Assembly (NCBI GenBank): GCA_036897485.1
Contig: JAYMTF010002028.1
Location: 1 to 20,003, forward strand
Length of the DNA stretch: 20,003 nt
Direction of reading: 5' to 3'
Source of the DNA: Pelargonium nanum
Taxonomy: Eukaryota; Streptophyta; Magnoliopsida; Geraniales; Geraniaceae
Made by a program: the position numbers and the translations under genes. Shown one piece after another: positions 10,844 through 19,804 of this stretch. The notes below the pieces were generated by a model. It had not been told where the DNA came from, did not search any database, and saw only the letters and a program-made list of their open reading frames with translations. The first letter of the stretch is position 1. The number at the start of each line of letters is the position of its first letter.

Positions 10844-10926
10844 CTGTAAAAAGATAAATAGTACAAAAAACAACATCAGAGAAAAGAATCACAAAAAACC
10901 CAGAAGAGGATCACATGTATATATAC
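10844..10926 (-). other. Probable intron in the MIR167 primary transcript
   Basis: Read on the minus strand, the donor AAAAG|GTATATAT begins at 10926 and the acceptor TTTTTACAG|GGAAC ends at 10844, with a T-rich interior. The 83-nt length is typical for a plant intron. It lies about 65 nt downstream of the stem-loop. Introns in plant pri-miRNAs are well known; this one is inferred only from consensus. Confidence 0.5.
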
Positions 10927-11005
10927 CTTTTTTTTTTATCAGATGCTTGAAGAAATGAGAATTAGGGTTCATAAAAAGTTAGGGTTTCTCGTGCAACCGG
11001 CACCG

Positions 11006-11025
11006 GGTGAAACTGCCGCATGATC
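11006..11025 (-). ncRNA. miR167* passenger strand (3' arm)
   Basis: This 20-nt strand is placed by the 2-nt 3' overhang rule against the mature strand. It is one base shorter because the mature strand has a bulged A at position 11. The exact ends are inferred. Confidence 0.7.
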
Positions 11026-11051
11026 TCAACCATACATCCTCTGATGAGGTT

Positions 11052-11072
11052 AAGATCATGCTGGCAGCTTCA
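11052..11072 (-). ncRNA. Mature miR167 (5' arm)
   Basis: Twenty-one nucleotides starting with U, the 5' base preferred by AGO1-type proteins. Positions 1-20 equal the canonical miR167 sequence. Base 21 is U rather than the A of miR167a/b. The matching star with 2-nt 3' overhangs falls at 11006-11025. Confidence 0.88.
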
Positions 11073-11197
11073 TCTGATGGTGGTGCACCATGAGCAACAA
11101 GGTCCCAATTCAGAGCCAGAAGGAGCTGAAATGATAAGGGAATTTTAAAAATGAAGAGATACCCACATTTTGAGATGAGAGGATAATAAGGGAGGGG

Positions 11198-11206
11198 TAT
11201 AAATAG
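11198..11206 (-). promoter_or_regulatory. TATA box, probable MIR167 promoter
   Basis: The plus strand reads TATAAATAG and the minus strand CTATTTATA. Read leftward it would place the MIR167 start near 11165-11170, about 80-100 nt before the stem-loop, which is sensible for a plant pri-miRNA. On consensus alone it is stronger in the plus direction, where no gene follows closely. Confidence 0.5.
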
Positions 11207-11277
11207 GAGAGAAAATGGAATAAATGAACTTATTCCCAATAAATTTTTATTTTAATAGATCAGCAAAAATCTTACTC

Positions 11278-11339
11278 GTGACTGAAACGCGTCATCCCCT
11301 CTCAGTAACCATCGCGTATGGAAATGATGCGTTAGTCAC
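11278..11339. repeat. Imperfect inverted repeat upstream of MIR167
   Basis: GTGACTGAAACGCGTCAT at 11278-11295 is the near reverse complement of ATGATGCGTTAGTCAC at 11324-11339, with two extra bases and one mismatch, separated by 28 nt. Both arms carry a TGACT core. It lies about 75 bp upstream of the TATA box in a stretch slightly richer in GC than its surroundings, so it could be a regulatory site. Confidence 0.45.
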
Positions 11340-11419
11340 ACCCGAAACAAGTGAAATGAAGCTGATAAGAGAAACTAGAGACGGACGAATATTGAAAAAA
11401 GATATGGGTAAGAATTAAA

Positions 11420-12300
11420 TTTGAATACAAAACACATCAAAAGAGGTTAAGGGTGGTCCCAAGTGATGCAAATTGAAAACTATCACGCCAAAGCATATAT
11501 ATACAATACAACCATGCAGTGGTTTTTGCAGAGGGTATTATTATAATTATTTATCTTTCTATAAAAACTTTTAGGGTTATAGGGGGGACCCTAATAAGCT
11601 CATGGATGGGAATTGGGAGGGGACCATTAATGGTTGCATGGTTAAGCTTTCATTGGCTTGTTATGATGACCATGAAATGTGGTGCATAATTAGGGTTTAT
11701 TCACTAAAAAGGAGAAGAAAGGAAAGAGAGCATCTATAGATCAAATGTGAATTTGCTCAACAAACAAATCAAGATTTGCATTAAAACCATTTTCCTAGAA
11801 GAAGCATCTTGTATTTGTTCATGATCTGTAATTAATGGTATCTAGCTTGCTAGGCCTTCCTGGCCTCCGCAAGCTTTGCCATTTGTCGGATACTTGATGC
11901 TGCATTTCATTTGTGACAGCTGCATTAGACCAGTTTTTACAATAGTAGTATCTGATATAGACAATTATGAAAATGACTTGGTGTTGTTTAATGATGTTGT
12001 CATGTCATTTGTAAATTGTGTTGATGAAATGGTACCAAGATACATATATATATTTATGATGCAATGTGCAATTCACTCTCTAGCTAGCTACAACAATTCT
12101 TGATGTGGAAACTTCTTTGTGTATGTTGTAGACACAACTAAATTGATTAGGTTGATTTGCCCAACCTTTTGTGTGATTTCTTGGGTCGTACCTATTATTT
12201 TGGAGATTTTGTGGTAAAATAAAAAGAAATCATGATTTTATATTTAGATCGAGTTTTTTGGCAAACATGTTTGCGTTGTAAAATTTTTTTGATAGGAAAA
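11420..12300. other. Intergenic region between MIR167 and tRNA-Ala, no gene seen
   Basis: No supported gene on either strand. A short perfect palindrome, GCAAACATGTTTGC, lies at 12261-12274. The region includes the distal upstream side of MIR167. Confidence 0.45.
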
Positions 12301-12308
12301 AGAAAAAT

Positions 12309-12380
12309 GGAGGTGCAGGGAATTGAACCTTGTGCCTCTCGCATGCGAAGCGGGCGCTCTACCATATGAGCTACACCCCC
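12309..12380 (-). tRNA. tRNA-Ala (anticodon CGC)
   Basis: The 72-nt cloverleaf has acceptor strands GGGGGTG and CACCTCC, including the G3:U70 pair that identifies tRNA-Ala. The A box is TAGCTCATATGG, the anticodon loop TTCGCAT (anticodon CGC) and the B box GGTTCAATTCC. An oligo-T run directly after the 3' end (ATTTTTC on the minus strand) can stop pol III. No intron is present. Two A.C mismatches are seen, at 28-42 in the anticodon stem and 51-63 in the T stem, so the gene may be slightly degenerate. Isotype is firm; activity is less so. Confidence 0.87.
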
Positions 12381-13165
12381 TTCTACAATCTAAAGCTAAA
12401 GAAGTTTCACATTTATTTTCTTTGATATACAGTTAATACAACTAATAGAAAATTAGGCTATTCCCAAGTCATTTGTATAGTTAGACATCTTGCACATGCT
12501 AATCTACGTTCTTGGTGATTTCAATAAAACTCTGTTACGTACGTTAATTTCTAAAACCAAATGGTATGTAAATTTTTCTATGAAAATGTTCTAATGCTAT
12601 CTTCTCTGTTGCTTGTCTCCTCTCAAGCAAAAGCATTTTTTTAATTAGTTGCTTCTTCCTTAGAACTAATTCCTTTTGTTGTCATATTATTCCACAAACC
12701 AATATACTATAATATCTATAGATGATTCAATTATTTCATGAGAAAATTTTGGGTATCTCAGTTGCTGGGGCTAATCATTTCTTAACACTTCCACAGCCTT
12801 AAATCATTACATAGTTGTGCTAGCTAGCTAGATTCTGGCGTATTATAGCCTAGGGTTTGCAACTGATATTCCCCAAATATTTCATATCCTGATTAAATAT
12901 ACGAACCATATCAAATAATCAATAAATCTTATTATAATGAACGAATGTCTCAAATCTTTAACTATTGTAGATAAGGAAGTTAATTAGTATAAATGAAAAT
13001 GCATATAGATATATCTAGTGGATGATGAATATAGCTTATCAATTATTTTTACTAATGTTCCTGTATTCGTCTGTTTTTATTTTTATTTTGTAGACAAGTA
13101 GGTGAATATGCCAATATATATTCTTGTAAAAGAAACGGATTTTTCTTCCCACTGTATTGTACTAA
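12381..13165. other. Intergenic, nothing recognised
   Basis: AT-rich sequence between the tRNA gene and the minisatellite. No coding frame, RNA fold or transposon terminus could be supported. Confidence 0.45.
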
Positions 13166-13169
13166 AGTA

Positions 13170-13657
13170 AAGTTGGAACACGACGTAGTATTAAAGTAAA
13201 ATTGAAACCCAACAACCTATAAATGATTTCTAAGTTGGAACAAAACACTGTACCTAGTAAAGTAAAGTCCGGTTAAAAATGTTTGTAGAAGGTCATAATA
13301 ACCCACATGGTTCATTAGTCTTGTTGACAACAACAATTTATGAATTACGTTTAAGTTGGAACACAACATAGTATTAAAGTAAAGTTGTGTTAGAACTGTT
13401 TGTAGATGACCATAATAACCCACACGGTTCATTAGTCTTGTTGGCAACAACAATCCATATATGACTTCTAAGTTGCAACACAACATAGTATTAAAGTAAA
13501 GTTGTGTTAGAACTGATTGTATATGGCCATAATAACCTACACGGTTCATTAGTCATGTTCACAACAACAACTTATATATGACTTCTAAGTTGGAACACAA
13601 CATAGTATTAAAGTAAAATTGTGTTAGAACTTAGAACTGTTTGTAGATTGCCATAAT
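13170..13657. repeat. ~117-bp minisatellite, about 3.5 units plus a truncated one
   Basis: Units start with AAGTTGGAACA-like sequence at 13170, 13232, 13353, 13470 and 13586, with spacings of 62, 121, 117 and 116 bp. Each includes TAGTATTAAAGTAAA, CATAATAACC and GGTTCATTAGTC blocks. The third and fourth units are most alike. Because 117 is divisible by three, a reverse-strand frame stays open across units with a 39-residue period; this is a by-product of the repeat. Confidence 0.88.
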
Positions 13658-13659
13658 TG

Positions 13660-14600
13660 TAATTAGAAGTATGGTTAAGTCATGTGCAATGGTTTGTCTT
13701 TTTTAGAGGTATTTGTTATTGGAAGAGAGAAACTCTAATTAGATCTTGCCCATCTCTTTCAGTTGAGTGGCATCCATGTATGAGTTGAAAACAATTAATC
13801 ATGTGTTGCTGCTCTCCTTTTCTTTTTTCTAATAGCTCAAAAGTGACATGCTATATATGTAATTACACACACAACTATAAATATGCCTCTCATCAATTTC
13901 ATATATAAAAATAAAACAGATCATGGACTTTCTGTGCAATATTTCAAATGTTGAAATCTCTTAGTAGCTTAGGATTTAGGATTTTTTCCGTATCCAAGAA
14001 TAATTGGTATATGATTTCGAGAAGCTTGATTGTATTCTCGCATATAATGATTCTTGTTAAGTCTCAGACTCGTAATATTAAAAAGATAACACCTACGTGT
14101 ACAAATAAATGAATTGAGTTCAAAAGATAACATTGTAAATTTAGATGAATTTTAGTGTCTCAACCACTAAATTAATTGATGATTTCTTTTCACTTATTTC
14201 TTTGGGAGTCCCTTGTATATATTTGTAATGGGAAAAAAAATCATGAATTGAATCACATACTAGCTATGAGAATAATATGTTTATTTTTTGTAACCTAAAC
14301 CCTAATGTTATAGAAGCTTCTAATTAAATACTTATTCCGATCCAAAATAAGTTTTGTGCATTTTATTTTTAAAAATAAGAATTAGTTAGGTTTATTATCT
14401 ATTTTAATTTAACATCATGCATATGTGCTATAACAAATTCAAATGATACTAACTAATTACTTATTATATGAACAATTCTATGGTTAATTTAATTAAACAC
14501 GCATATGTTTCTAAACTAATTGAATACATAACCGAATTGACACCCATGATTCTAACCATGCAATAACCTAACATTCAGGCATAAAGTATAGTCGCTCAAA
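13660..14600. other. Intergenic, nothing recognised
   Basis: AT-rich stretch between the minisatellite and the LINE insertion, with no supported gene, RNA or element boundary. Confidence 0.45.
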
Positions 14601-14613
14601 CAAATGAGGAAGA

Positions 14614-15250
14614 CTAGGAACAGGTTGGTTTTTTTATGGGAAGAAAGAAAGTTAAGTAAGCATAGTAGAAGCAACTAGGGGTAGTTTGGATGGATATGGG
14701 AAGACTTTGAAATGTCGAACTAGGGAGAACACACATCAGGGGCAGATACTGAAAAGGGAGAGAATAGATAGCCTGGGGAGTCTGGAGTTGGGAGAGAGTC
14801 AAGCAGTTTTTATGTGTGATGGAGCAGTTTGTAATCAGAAAGGTGGTATTGGGTGGGAGCTTGTCTCAGTAGGAGGAGAAGTGTTGGCCCGTCTGTGTAG
14901 TCCAACTGAGGCTTCATCTTCTTATCATGCCGAATTAAATGTTGTGCTCTCCATTCTTTCCTTTGCTCGTCACTGCATTATGCAACAGGTGGTTATCTTA
15001 TGTGATTCTTTCAATGTTTCCAGGGATATGTCTCAGCTGCTTTTTAGAAATCAGGAAGCATGGGTTAGCGGGGAAGATGTTAGAAGACTATCCTTAGATT
15101 TTATGGGAGTTTTTTGCAGATGAGCAACCAAACGGCTTGTGTCTGGGGCTCACAATCTAGCTAAGCTCGGTCTTAGCGGTTTTTGTAAGGGATGGACTTC
15201 ACTCTTTTGATATAAATATATATATGCAGTTATTTATCTAAAAAAAAAAC
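14614..15250 (+). mobile_element. 5'-truncated LINE (non-LTR retrotransposon) insertion
   Basis: The element is flanked by a 13-bp direct repeat, CAAATGAGGAAGA at 14601-14613 and CAAACGAGGAAGA at 15251-15263, with 12 of 13 matches. It ends in a run of ten A at 15240-15249. Inside is the C-terminal RNase H region of a plant LINE polyprotein. Truncation at the 5' end, an A tail and a target-site duplication are the hallmarks of target-primed reverse transcription. Only the 3' ~0.64 kb of the parent element was copied; no reverse transcriptase remains. Confidence 0.82.
14656..15210 (+). pseudogene. LINE RNase H domain remnant with an in-frame stop
   Basis: The frame is open from 14656 to a TGA at 15121-15123 and then continues in the same frame to a TGA at 15208-15210. 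RNase H landmarks appear in order: Asp in CDGAV, a GGIGW turn, Glu in HAELN, Asp in LCDSF and, after the internal stop, AHNLAKLGL, the usual end of plant LINE RNase H domains. The internal TGA could come from a CGA codon by C-to-T change. No start or upstream domains exist, so this is a dead fragment. Confidence 0.8.
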
Positions 15251-15263
15251 CAAACGAGGAAGA

Positions 15264-16200
15264 TGGAAGCAGAAATATCGAAATTAATATCCCTGGCTAT
15301 TTTAAGAGTCTTTGCTACATACATTTGATTTCACTCATAAAAATATGTTACAAAAGAAAGTTTACTTTCATATTCTAGTTTAATTTGTTTTCTATTTCTT
15401 AGTCAATTACTTTATATATAGTATGAGTCTCTTATACGTGCAAATAAATTTGAATAACTTTATTAAACGTACATTATACCTAACAAAATATCATATCAAA
15501 CGTCTGAATTCCTCGTTTAAGAGTCTTAAAGCTATCGAAATTTCTTGCATCACTTTTATAAATTTTGAGACGATAACATTTATCATTTGTAGACCATAGT
15601 TTAACGCGGGCTACGTACTAATTAGTAATTAAGAGATAAAAAGTTACTAATTAGAATGTATATAGTAGACAAAACTACATGGCAGAGAGTAGTGATGATG
15701 AAGTTTTAGATAGAAAAACAAGAGAAGCGACAATCTGCTGCACCTGCTCTCATAAGTAGGTTTTATTTTAGCTGAATTTAATTTGTAATTGGCTATGCCA
15801 CCAACTTGTCTTGTGTATGTAGACTCTAGACCTAGACCAGACCAAACCAGACCAGAGTGGTCCCAATATTTACAAATTTTAAATAAAACATACATTTACT
15901 ACTTCTCTATTGTTTCTCTTTCAATTCATAAGAAAAAGGTTACAGACCAAACAAGTAGTAGTCCATTTTCATGGTCTAATGTTTGTTTATGACTCTAGAA
16001 ATTGGCATGAATAGCTTCTCTATCAAAAATCATTTCCTTCCTTCACTCTAAATAAATCTCTAATTATCCAAACACAAATTTATACTTCACTTTGTTTCTT
16101 TGCCTCAATATCACATTGCAATTGTAATACAACAACTAATTAATCAGTTGAACAACCAGCATCTTTTTTGCAACACAAGACAAGTTTCGGTAACTCATCA
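15264..16200. other. Intergenic, 3' flank of the p24 gene
   Basis: No additional gene was supported. The p24 3' UTR must lie in the upper part, just below 16246, but no clear AATAAA on the minus strand was identified. The short frames around 15650-15990 overlap on opposite strands and have no recognisable similarity. Confidence 0.45.
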
Positions 16201-16245
16201 TTAAACTACAGACCCAACCGCATAACATTGTCAGATGGCATCGTC

Positions 16246-19200
16246 TCAAACTCGATTGTATGCGACTGACTTGCTGAACAGGCGACGGATATATACGACT
16301 TGAAGAAAGCTCATAAGTGCCAGCAAAAGATACTCCATAACTGTGTAGAAGATAACACGGCTCCGTGTGCTCTCATTTGCTGCAGAAACGACCACATTAT
16401 GAATAAGAAATGAATAGGATACTACTACTTTTGTACAATAAAAATCACGTCACTGATACAGAAGAGCTTTGCTCTCAAAACTGAAATGAGCAGGAGGCAC
16501 ACCAAAAATATGTGATTACCTAGTAAATCCACTCAGGAAACCTACGCTATATTTTCAAATTTGCACCCTACCATATTCAGTTGGTGAATATTTTCAATCT
16601 GCCCAGACCCTCCTGACCCCATCTTTTAACAAGAACTGCCCCATTCCTCCTTAGGTAATGAGCAGATGTGGTTCCGTACTCAAACAAACAGGCAATGATT
16701 CTACGATATATACGTCTAATAATGCGCAGCCCCAAAAAGACGTGCTTCAAAATGTAAGACTTGCAAATGAAATGCATATGTTATTTCAACTATATACACA
16801 AGTAACACCCATGAGTCCATGACTATGAAAAGAAATTATGAAGGTAACACTAAATGATATAGAAGTTCCTATAACTTCACTGTATCAGCTGTCCAGCATT
16901 CATATTCAAGAGAATGAGAAGACTTACTATGACGATGCCGAGCATCACGAGCTTTCAAGTATTTCTGCTCTGCTGTGACAGACTCCAAAGACTCCCTCAG
17001 CTCAGCAATTTTAACATTAATTGGGTCCAAATGTTCTGTAACAAAATGATAACGTGATCACTTGGATATCAAATGAATCAGCCTAAAATGTATTTCGGAG
17101 GCTAACAAAATGGAGAAGCAATTAACAAACACGTTCCTATATCCAGTGTTATGACATCGGAATACCGATTCACATTATGGATTATAAAACTATAGTGATA
17201 GTAAGAAGAGGCTATTGAGAATAGAGCAAACCATCTTTCGCGAGGTCGTGCTCATTGGGAATATGACCAACATGTATGTAGAAAGAAACAGTCTCTGGTG
17301 TTGAGTAAGGATTATGAAAACAGAATTTGTACATTCCACTTCGTGGGGCCTTGAACTCAAACTTATCACCAGATGTTCCCTTCAAAGTATGAACTGTATT
17401 ACCAGCAGGGGATGTTACCTGCATAAGAAATTGGAATTAGGATACATGAAAGACTACTCTGACAATGCCAGTCAAATAGATGGCTGCTCACAATAGAAAT
17501 ATCTGATTTCCAGTAAACTTAAATTACATTCATTTGAAAGCAAATTAGTGGACCTGAACAGATGGTATACAACCAATATGCTTGAGAGCTACACTTTTGC
17601 AAACACTAAGTTGGAAAATACATTATTCTATCATACAGCCCATGAAGAAAGAAAGAAAAAAAGGTCCCACCATCACAAATGTTGAAGAACTTGCCTTCTT
17701 TAATCTACATCACACTGACATAGTCGTCAAGGTTGCTTTTGGGCATCCAACAGAAAATTGGCCACAATTTTCCTTATATAGCAATTTAAGTAATTTACCT
17801 TTTGGCACAGGCATCGATTATGATCTCATGCGTATACATTTGCTAATGGCTAGCCTTTATACATCCATCGTTTGAACCTAATCCTTATATGATTGTAGAT
17901 AAGGCTATGCCCCTTCCGGTTTTGACCTTCAATTATTTTGGTGTAACACTTTACTCCAACCCAAAGGCTTAAAGCTATTAGGTGGAGAGTCAAACTAGTG
18001 TATCCAGTGATCTCAAACTTCACATTCTTCAATGAGGGATACTTTAATACTCCCTCTCACATTCAAGCCCAACAACACACGACGGGCCTTGCACGTGGAC
18101 CAAGGTTTAACAAGGAAAAAACGCAAACAGGCCACTAGGCCCAGACCAAACCAGCTTTGTTACCATGTTAAATTTTACTCCAACTCAAAAACTTAACCTA
18201 TTAGGTGCAAACTTCACATTTTTCCTATGTGTAATACTTTAACATAAGGAAAAAAAGGATAAACTAAAAAAGAAAAAATATTTTGCACGATCTAGTCAGA
18301 CGGAAATTAGATAGACGCTAAAAGAAAGAGTGTCAGGATTCAGAAGGCATTGGTAGACCAGGCACTTTGGTTGACAATTTTGTATAGCATAATATAGAAA
18401 GATTCTTCAAATTGCATGGTTCAAAAGTTTACAAATAGTGCGGGGATGTAATTGCCACTTGTCTAAATGGCCAATTTGCACTGATTATTTTCAACATGAA
18501 AATTACACACACACACACACACACAAATATAATCCAGTAGGGTTTTAAAGTTCATGGTTGTAGTTTTCCAGATATCACCATCAGTTCAATTAGCTAGGCC
18601 TATGATTTGTGGATATTTTAGGATTCTTCTTGGGATGGATTTTAAATGACTAGCTCGTAAGAGTTATTTCAAATTCATTCACCCATATTTTGATAAGTTT
18701 ATAACCTCATTATGGTTTGACAGATCCAAATATTGTAAGAGTTAGCTAAACTAAAACAATCGAATCCAAATCTGTATCCAAACTGTTCCCATCTAAATAT
18801 TGTATAGAAACTAAAATTCAAAAACCCAAATCATTCACTAAAATTCTCCAGCAACCAAACATGGATGCAAAATAAACCCTAAAAAGTAAAACCCCAAACC
18901 CACATTCCTGTTTGAACAGAATTACGTTGTAAATCCATATATTTTTCACTATTCCCAACCATCAAGTAAGAAACCCAAAATTCTACTGATCTATTTCTCC
19001 CGAAAAACCAAACCTTGCACTAGAATTATGCCCAAAAGTTCTGAAATTTATCCGAATAAAGACAAATTGCAGACTTGAAGAACAATAGTTTAGATCCGCA
19101 ACCAAAACTGAAATCAAGACAAATTAAGATGGAATATGAATCAAAATAATCGAGGGGGCTTACAGTGAAGTCGATCCCAGGATGGTCAGAGTTCCAGAAG

Positions 19201-19370
19201 ATGTCGTGATCAACGACCACGAAGTTGCCGGAAACAGTGTCGCCTTCGTATAGAACGTACTCGTAGACGCATTCGACGTCGTTTACGGTGACCGATAGAG
19301 ACGATATACGGCTCGCGAAGCTGAAGAGAAGAGCTACCGTCAACAGGCCGATCTTCGTCCCTTTCTCCAT
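16246..19370 (-). CDS. p24 family cargo receptor, beta subfamily (p24beta2/beta3-like), complete
   Basis: Four exons, in transcript order: 19370-19164, 17418-17232, 17035-16928 and 16379-16246. They total 636 nt, 211 residues plus TGA, with GT/AG borders and a continuous frame; the usual family length is about 205-220. Residues 1-24 form a signal peptide (LLTVALLFSFA core). The GOLD domain follows with the expected Cys pair at C34 (DVECVYEY) and C102 (YKFCFHNP). A coiled-coil segment spans about 132-170, a single membrane span about 176-198, and a short cytosolic tail RRLFSKSVAYNRV. That tail has the form known for plant p24-beta proteins. p24 proteins cycle between ER and Golgi in COPI and COPII vesicles and assist cargo export. 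The 1.7-kb first intron carries repeats. beta2 versus beta3 is unresolved. Confidence 0.93.
17946..18241. repeat. Duplicated dispersed-repeat fragment in p24 intron 1
   Basis: TTACTCCAAC followed by a CTTAA...CTATTAGGTG block occurs at 17951-17984 and, in diverged form, at 18175 to about 18207. Both copies are followed by AAACTTCACATT and then a ...ATACTTT segment, about 224 bp apart. The second copy has lost some internal sequence. It resembles plant dispersed repeats, but I cannot assign a family. It sits in the sense-opposite orientation inside the long first intron. Confidence 0.5.
18505..18525. repeat. (AC)n microsatellite
   Basis: Ten AC units plus an A, inside p24 intron 1. Likely length-polymorphic. 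Confidence 0.92.
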
Positions 19371-19530
19371 CGTCGACTTCTGTTCTGTGCACCAAGCAAT
19401 GTTCTCTCGGTTTCAAGACTGGTTTCCTTCGTTACGGAAATGGAAGAAATGAAAGTCAAATGAAAGCACTTGTTTTTCAAATGTTGAAAACAACGCTGTA
19501 TTACCTATAGTTATCGTTTGGGAATTTTTT

Positions 19531-19537
19531 TTTATAA
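19531..19537 (-). promoter_or_regulatory. Candidate TATA box of the p24 gene
   Basis: On the minus strand TTATAAA lies about 160 nt upstream of the p24 start codon, giving a leader of roughly 130 nt. No other strong TATA-like sequence is seen close by. Many housekeeping plant genes lack a TATA box, so this is tentative. Confidence 0.35.
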
Positions 19538-19615
19538 GGGAAAGTTGAGGTGATAAAGGGCAAGTTGAGAGTTAAACTAAAATCCTATGTTTGGGAAAAT
19601 AGTCAAGGAAAGTGA

Positions 19616-19663
19616 GTGGGAAAATTACTCAAATAACTTTCCCAAGTTGAGTAATTTTCCCAC
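19616..19663. repeat. Perfect 17-nt inverted repeat (MITE-like)
   Basis: GTGGGAAAATTACTCAA at 19616-19632 and TTGAGTAATTTTCCCAC at 19647-19663 are exact reverse complements separated by 14 nt. Related GGGAAAGT and CAAGTTGAG words flank it at 19538-19615, suggesting part of a small nonautonomous element. The outer boundaries were not found. Confidence 0.7.
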
Positions 19664-19804
19664 ATACATGGGAATCTAAAATTCCATAGAAAATTATTTG
19701 ACTTTTATACCCTTCATTTTTTATATCAAATGTCCATAATGTCTTTAGTTTTCCAAAAGCTTAACACATGTCATTTGAGTTAAAAAAATCATATTTGTTT
19801 CTCG

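Larger units (their letters stand above)
10991..11088 (-). ncRNA. MIR167: MIR167 precursor stem-loop
   Basis: On the minus strand the 5' arm carries TGAAGCTGCCAGCATGATCT, the conserved miR167 core. The 3' arm carries the complementary star strand GATCATGCGGCAGTTTCACC. They pair along the whole duplex except for one bulged A and one G:U. The stem extends inward through TTAACC/GGTTGA to a ~16-nt loop and outward to a GTGCA/TGCAC pair. miR167 is known to guide cleavage of ARF6 and ARF8 mRNAs in auxin signalling. Which family member this is cannot be told without other genomes. Confidence 0.93.

Noticed and set aside
8100..10900. CRISPR-like or bacterial-type repeat system
   Set aside because: The repeats are few, diverged and irregular, and the window is clearly plant nuclear DNA.
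10979..11239. 86-residue minus-strand frame
   Set aside because: It runs through the MIR167 foldback and its TATA region; the complementary arms and the exact miR167 core explain the sequence better than a protein does.
11224..11418. 64-residue plus-strand frame next to the TATA box
   Set aside because: No recognised domain, no splice or poly(A) context, and it covers an inverted repeat. A short transcript cannot be excluded but is unsupported.
13217..13549. 110-residue minus-strand repeat protein
   Set aside because: The periodicity equals the DNA minisatellite unit (117 bp, 39 codons), so the frame is a by-product; no promoter or homology was seen.
14686..15123. Independent RNase H-like gene
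   Set aside because: The frame has no true ATG at its start, continues past an in-frame stop, and sits between a target-site duplication and an A tail, so it is a LINE fragment.
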